NCBI GenBank assembly: GCA_905201915.1
Contig: CAJKQE010000093.1
Coordinates: 1-8,617 of the forward strand
Direction: 5' to 3'
DNA: 8,617 nucleotides
From: an uncultured Lachnospiraceae bacterium
GTDB taxonomy: Bacteria; Bacillota; Clostridia; Lachnospirales; Lachnospiraceae
The notes under the pieces were generated by a model. It was given only the letters and a program-made list of their open reading frames with translations, ran no database searches and was not told where the DNA came from. Position 1 is the first letter of the stretch. Each line of letters begins with the position of its first letter. Both the position numbers and the translations under genes were made by a program. This document shows, in pieces, positions 6,075-8,617 of this stretch.

Positions 6075-6950
6075 TTATTCAACAAATTTTTCTTTTAGAA
6101 ATTTTATTGACTCTGCAAGATATTTATCCATCTGCTCCTCATCTGCTCCATTACTCAGATCTCTCCAGACTTTAATATCTGCTCCGACCCTTCCTCCCAC
6201 CAGAAGGAATGGTTCTGCAACAACACATTTATTGTAATTAATCTCTCTTAATGCTTCTCCTATTTCAGCCCATGGCATAGCCCCCTTGCTCATGCCCGGA
6301 AGCTTCCTATTTCCTTCCCCTACATGAAAATGCCCTAGTAGTTCTCCAGCTTTTCTAATTACATCTGGAAGATTGTCTTCTTCAATATTCATATGAAAAG
6401 TATCCAAAAGAATATTTACATTTTTACTCCCAACTCTCTTGCAATACTCAATTGCTTCATCACAGTCTGTCAAAATATATGTTTCAAATCTGTTCAGAAC
6501 CTCAAGGCAGCACTCAACATCGAGATCTTCTGCAACCTTGGCAACTTCTTTCATTGCTTCAATACTTCTGTCCCATGCACCTGCTTTTTCATCAAACTTA
6601 AAGTCTGTGCATGGCCAATAAGAATACATGGCACCTACCAAGGATTTAGACCCAATTTTTTTCATAGCTTTCATAATATCTGCAAGAAATTTCACACCAT
6701 TCGCTCTGACTGCTGGGTCTTCTGATGCAAGATCATACTCTTTGGATGGTCCAATGTTAGAAGTAATCTCCATGCCTAATTCATCGCATGTTGCCTTTAA
6801 CCCTCGTAACTGTTCATCTCTCATCTCCAGCAAATGTGATGCACCTATCTCTAATACTTCGCAACCACACTTTTTCATTTTCTTTGCTGTCTCAATGTAA
6901 TCGCACTTCCACTCATGCCCCCAGTAAGAATACAATGCTCCAAATTTCAT
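6075..6950 (-). CDS. D-allulose (psicose)/D-tagatose 3-epimerase family protein
   Basis: This 291-residue TIM-barrel enzyme of the xylose-isomerase-like superfamily would reversibly epimerise free ketohexoses at C-3 using a divalent metal, for example D-allulose/D-fructose or D-tagatose/D-sorbose. The whole family frame is visible: opening MKFGALYSYWGHEW, IGPSKEYDLASEDP (66-79), GAMYSYWP (106-113), LEVLNRFE (149-156), LDTFHMNIEED (182-192), GHFHVGEGNRKLPG (206-219), VVAEPF (243-248) and DIKVWRDLSNGAD (258-270). Metal and catalytic residues are Glu150, Asp183, His209 and Glu246; substrate-contact equivalents are Glu156, His186 and Arg215. Length and motifs match characterised clostridial and Agrobacterium enzymes (about 289 residues) closely. 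Departures are Leu6, where they have Tyr, and a two-residue insertion at 220-224. The start at 6950 was chosen because the protein then begins exactly as the family does, with GAGGT nine bases upstream. It is the first gene of the operon. Confidence 0.93.
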   Translation of the reverse strand: MKFGALYSYWGHEWKCDYIETAKKMKKCGCEVLEIGASHLLEMRDEQLRGLKATCDELGMEITSNIGPSKEYDLASEDPAVRANGVKFLADIMKAMKKIGSKSLVGAMYSYWPCTDFKFDEKAGAWDRSIEAMKEVAKVAEDLDVECCLEVLNRFETYILTDCDEAIEYCKRVGSKNVNILLDTFHMNIEEDNLPDVIRKAGELLGHFHVGEGNRKLPGMSKGAMPWAEIGEALREINYNKCVVAEPFLLVGGRVGADIKVWRDLSNGADEEQMDKYLAESIKFLKEKFVE

Positions 6951-6959
6951 AATTTTTGT

Positions 6960-6964
6960 ACCTC
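6960..6964 (-). promoter_or_regulatory. Ribosome binding site that sets the epimerase start at 6950
   Basis: GAGGT on the minus strand lies nine bases before the ATG at 6950. The in-frame ATG at 7016 has no comparable motif and would add 22 residues absent from family members. Confidence 0.75.
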
Positions 6965-7056
6965 GTTTTCCTAATAATTCGTTTTTTTTGCCCGTACACA
7001 TTTTCATTCTAAACAATATTATGTTTTAATATTTTTCTTTTGATATGCTATTTTTT

Positions 7057-7068
7057 GTGCTCGAGCAC
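7057..7068. promoter_or_regulatory. Putative LacI-family operator (perfect 12-bp palindrome)
   Basis: GTGCTCGAGCAC is a perfect palindrome with a central CG, the usual symmetry of LacI/GalR-family operators. It sits about +9 to +20 relative to the transcription start predicted from the adjacent leftward promoter, a classic repressor position. It is GC-rich in a very AT-rich setting. The divergent LacI-type gene beside it is the obvious candidate to bind it. No second exact copy is present in the window. Confidence 0.72.
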
Positions 7069-7082
7069 TTTTATTTATCTTT

Positions 7083-7111
7083 ATATTACCATACATATTT
7101 ATTGTATTCAA
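7083..7111 (-). promoter_or_regulatory. Predicted sigma-A promoter of the sugar operon, extended -10
   Basis: On the minus strand there is a -35 box TTGAAT (7111-7106), a 17-base spacer and a -10 box TAATAT (7088-7083) preceded by TGG, giving an extended -10. Each hexamer matches consensus at four of six bases, and the spacing is optimal. Transcription would start near 7076, leaving a leader of about 125 bases before the epimerase start, with the palindromic operator just inside the transcript. Confidence 0.65.
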
Positions 7112-7295
7112 TAGTTAATTTTAAATAGTTTTGTTCCAGTATTTTTGTATATATTGACTATTTTCAATTAATGCATTCGCATCATTTGCATCTCGTATTG
7201 TACACGTGCAATTTATTTCTTAATACTCTAGACATACAGACAAAATCATGCTAAACTCTATACATAAAATAATGTATTTATGGTATGTACTCATA

Positions 7296-7325
7296 TTGTT
7301 TACTATTCAAAAAATAATATATAAA
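7296..7325 (+). promoter_or_regulatory. Possible promoter of the LacI-type regulator gene
   Basis: TTGTTT at 7296-7301 could act as a -35 box, with TATATA (7318-7323, 16-base spacer) or TATAAA (7320-7325, 18-base spacer) as the -10. The region is so AT-rich that chance matches are common. AAGGAG at 7357-7362, seven bases before the ATG, is a convincing ribosome binding site for the gene. Confidence 0.4.
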
Positions 7326-7369
7326 ACTTTAAATAAATTATTTTCAATTATTATAGAAGGAGTATACGT

Positions 7370-8392
7370 ATGCCTGTAACTATTAAAGAAATTGCCGCAT
7401 TGGCAAATGTATCCAGAGGAACTGTTGATAAAGTTCTGAACAACCGCCCCGGAGTGAAAGCTTCTACCCGAGAAAAAGTTCTTAAAATTGCAACTGAACT
7501 ACATTATCAGCCCAATTTTATTGGGAAAGCTCTGGTTCACAGTAATAATCCTATTAAACTTGGAATTATTCTTACACCTGACCATAACCCATTTGTTCAG
7601 GAGCTCCTTGCTGGAGTCCATAATGCACAGGAAGAATTTTCTGCTTTTGGTATCGAAGTTATTACAAAAATAATGACTACGTTGGAACCCTCTGAACAGT
7701 TAAACATTATTAATGAACTGGTAGATTTGAATGTCAGCGGTATGGCTGTTTTCCCACTGAATAATCCCCAGGTTTTCTCCAAGGTGAATCATCTCATTGA
7801 AAATCAGATGGCTGTCATTACCTTTAATTCAAGAGTAGAAGGTATCCATCATTTATGTTTTATTGGGCAGAATCATTACAAAGGCGGACGCACTGCAGCT
7901 GGACTTATGAGCAAAATCTGCCCACCGGGAACCAACATTGGGGTTATTATCAGTTCTCATAACCTTTCCTGCCATCAGGATCGCTTACGGGGATTCAAGG
8001 ATAAACTAGATGAACTTCATTCTAATTTTAATATTCTCGATATACAGGAAAATCAGGATAGAAAAGATGAGGCTTTCCGCATCACATTAGAGTATTGTAA
8101 TAATTATCCAGAACTTGGTGCCATTTACCTGACTAGTGGTGGCATCTCCGGGATTGCAAGTGCACTGGAAGTTGCAGAAAAGACACACCAGATAAAGATA
8201 ATCTGTCATGATATTGCCACTGACACAATTACACTTCTCAAAAAAGGCATAGTTGACTTTGCTCTGGGACAGAATCCTGTGCAACAGGGATATCAGTTGG
8301 TCAAAACTTTGTTTGAATATCTAATCAAAAATATCTGCCCACCAGAAAATATAGAAATTCCAATTACTATTGCAACTGATGAATCCTTATAA
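7370..8392 (+). CDS. LacI-family transcriptional regulator, probable repressor of the divergent sugar operon
   Basis: This 340-residue DNA-binding protein has an N-terminal LacI helix-turn-helix: TIKEIAALANVSRGTVDKVLN (4-24), with Arg16 and Gly17 at the positions that set operator specificity. A hinge-type segment follows, QPNFIGKALV (47-56), with the Ala-Leu pair that inserts into the operator centre in this family. From about residue 61 the protein is a periplasmic-binding-like effector domain (PIKLGIILTP, VSGMAVFPLNNP, CHQDRLRGF at 201-209, AIYLTSGG at 251-258, ALGQNPVQQGY at 298-308), of the same general fold as the operon's binding protein. The effector is therefore likely the same sugar or a product. 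AAGGAG lies seven bases before the ATG. It is transcribed divergently from the operon, which is the usual place for a dedicated repressor. Whether it also controls itself is not evident. Confidence 0.95.
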   Translation: MPVTIKEIAALANVSRGTVDKVLNNRPGVKASTREKVLKIATELHYQPNFIGKALVHSNNPIKLGIILTPDHNPFVQELLAGVHNAQEEFSAFGIEVITKIMTTLEPSEQLNIINELVDLNVSGMAVFPLNNPQVFSKVNHLIENQMAVITFNSRVEGIHHLCFIGQNHYKGGRTAAGLMSKICPPGTNIGVIISSHNLSCHQDRLRGFKDKLDELHSNFNILDIQENQDRKDEAFRITLEYCNNYPELGAIYLTSGGISGIASALEVAEKTHQIKIICHDIATDTITLLKKGIVDFALGQNPVQQGYQLVKTLFEYLIKNICPPENIEIPITIATDESL

Positions 8393-8415
8393 TATCATAA
8401 AATACTTGAAATATG

Positions 8416-8472
8416 CATAAAAAGAACCAATGTAGGATTTATTTCCACTAACCTGCATTGGTTCTTTTTATG
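8416..8472 (+). terminator. Intrinsic terminator after the LacI-type gene, possibly bidirectional
   Basis: A 21-bp stem, with one G-U pair, pairs 8416-8436 with 8452-8472 and leaves a 15-base loop; 8417-8432 and 8456-8471 match perfectly. The plus-strand descending arm contains TTCTTTTTAT, and the ascending arm starts ATAAAAAG, so RNA in either direction would end in a U-rich arm. It lies 23 bases after the regulator stop codon. The symmetry suggests it may also end a convergent transcript from beyond the right edge. Confidence 0.85.
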
Positions 8473-8617
8473 TCATCTATTATATTATTATGTACCGCTA
8501 CCGCAATTGAATCTAGAACATCTTAAAAATTAATCCAGAGATATTCTGAGATAGCACTGAACGTAAGCGCAAAATATTGCTACGTTACTCATGAATTACG
8601 CTTGCACCAAAATGATA
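8473..8617. other. Right-edge flank with no assignable gene
   Basis: All plus-strand frames are short. The three minus-strand frames entering from the right edge all stop within 11 codons, so at most the last few residues of a convergent gene could lie here. A weak interrupted inverted repeat (AACGTA at 8560-8565 with TACGTT at 8581-8586, plus a GC/GC pair) is present. Nothing else was recognised. Confidence 0.5.

Larger units (their letters stand above)
6951..7369. promoter_or_regulatory. Divergent intergenic regulatory region between the sugar operon and the LacI-type regulator
   Basis: These 419 bases contain no gene. They carry the leftward operon promoter and its palindromic operator (7057-7111), an AT-rich operon leader of about 125 bases, a stretch of GCAT repeats and imperfect palindromes (7171-7213), and the probable rightward promoter and ribosome binding site of the regulator gene (7296-7362). 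No riboswitch-like conserved fold was recognised in the leader. Confidence 0.8.

Noticed and set aside
6059..6085. Longer kinase reading from an ATG at 6085
   Set aside because: It would overlap the end of the epimerase gene. The ATG at 6058 has AGAGGA at proper spacing and starts directly before the first beta strand.
6951..7016. Longer epimerase reading from an in-frame ATG at 7016
   Set aside because: The 22 extra residues are absent from the family, and the ATG at 6950 has a good GAGGT nine bases upstream and gives the exact family N-terminus.
7171..7184. Possible CcpA cre site around TGCATTCGCATCAT
   Set aside because: It matches the cre consensus poorly, with about four mismatches at conserved positions, so carbon catabolite control was not annotated.
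8585..8617. Possible C-terminal end of a convergent gene entering from the right edge
   Set aside because: All three minus frames stop within 11 codons, so no frame can be chosen. The visible residues are too few to support a call.

Overview
The window is AT-rich, has strong AGGAGG-type ribosome binding sites and tightly packed genes, and encodes a ribose-type ABC importer with Firmicutes-like proteins. It reads as chromosome of a low-GC Gram-positive anaerobe, most likely a clostridial gut bacterium of the Lachnospiraceae type. That placement is inferred from protein style and base composition; no rRNA or other marker gene is present.

Layout. Positions 1-600 carry no intact gene. The minus strand there holds what looks like a decayed coding sequence with several in-frame stops and a frameshift. 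Positions 641-6950 are one leftward (minus-strand) operon of six genes. In transcription order these are a D-allulose/D-tagatose 3-epimerase family protein, a PfkB-family sugar kinase, a double-ABC sugar-importer ATPase (RbsA-like), its permease (RbsC-like), a periplasmic-binding-type solute-binding protein (RbsB-like), and a class II ketose-bisphosphate aldolase (GatY/KbaY/FbaA type). The first five genes are separated by only 9-24 bases. A large hairpin lies between the binding-protein gene and the aldolase gene. Positions 6951-7369 are a divergent regulatory region. It holds a good leftward promoter with an extended -10 and a perfect 12-bp palindrome (GTGCTCGAGCAC) just downstream of the predicted start of transcription. 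Positions 7370-8392 encode a LacI-family repressor on the plus strand, followed by a strong, possibly bidirectional, terminator hairpin. The last 145 bases hold nothing assignable.

How the genes fit together (inference). The importer brings in a free monosaccharide. The 3-epimerase interconverts ketoses at C-3 (for example D-allulose with D-fructose, or D-sorbose with D-tagatose). The PfkB kinase phosphorylates the product. The class II aldolase would cleave a ketose bisphosphate to triose phosphates, with the second phosphorylation supplied from elsewhere in the genome. The LacI regulator probably represses the operon by binding the palindrome and is released by the sugar or a derivative. 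The combination of importer, 3-epimerase, kinase and aldolase suggests a rare-ketose catabolic pathway. Members of this epimerase family are well known as enzymes for making rare sugars, but their natural role is usually unassigned, so this locus is the most interesting thing in the window.
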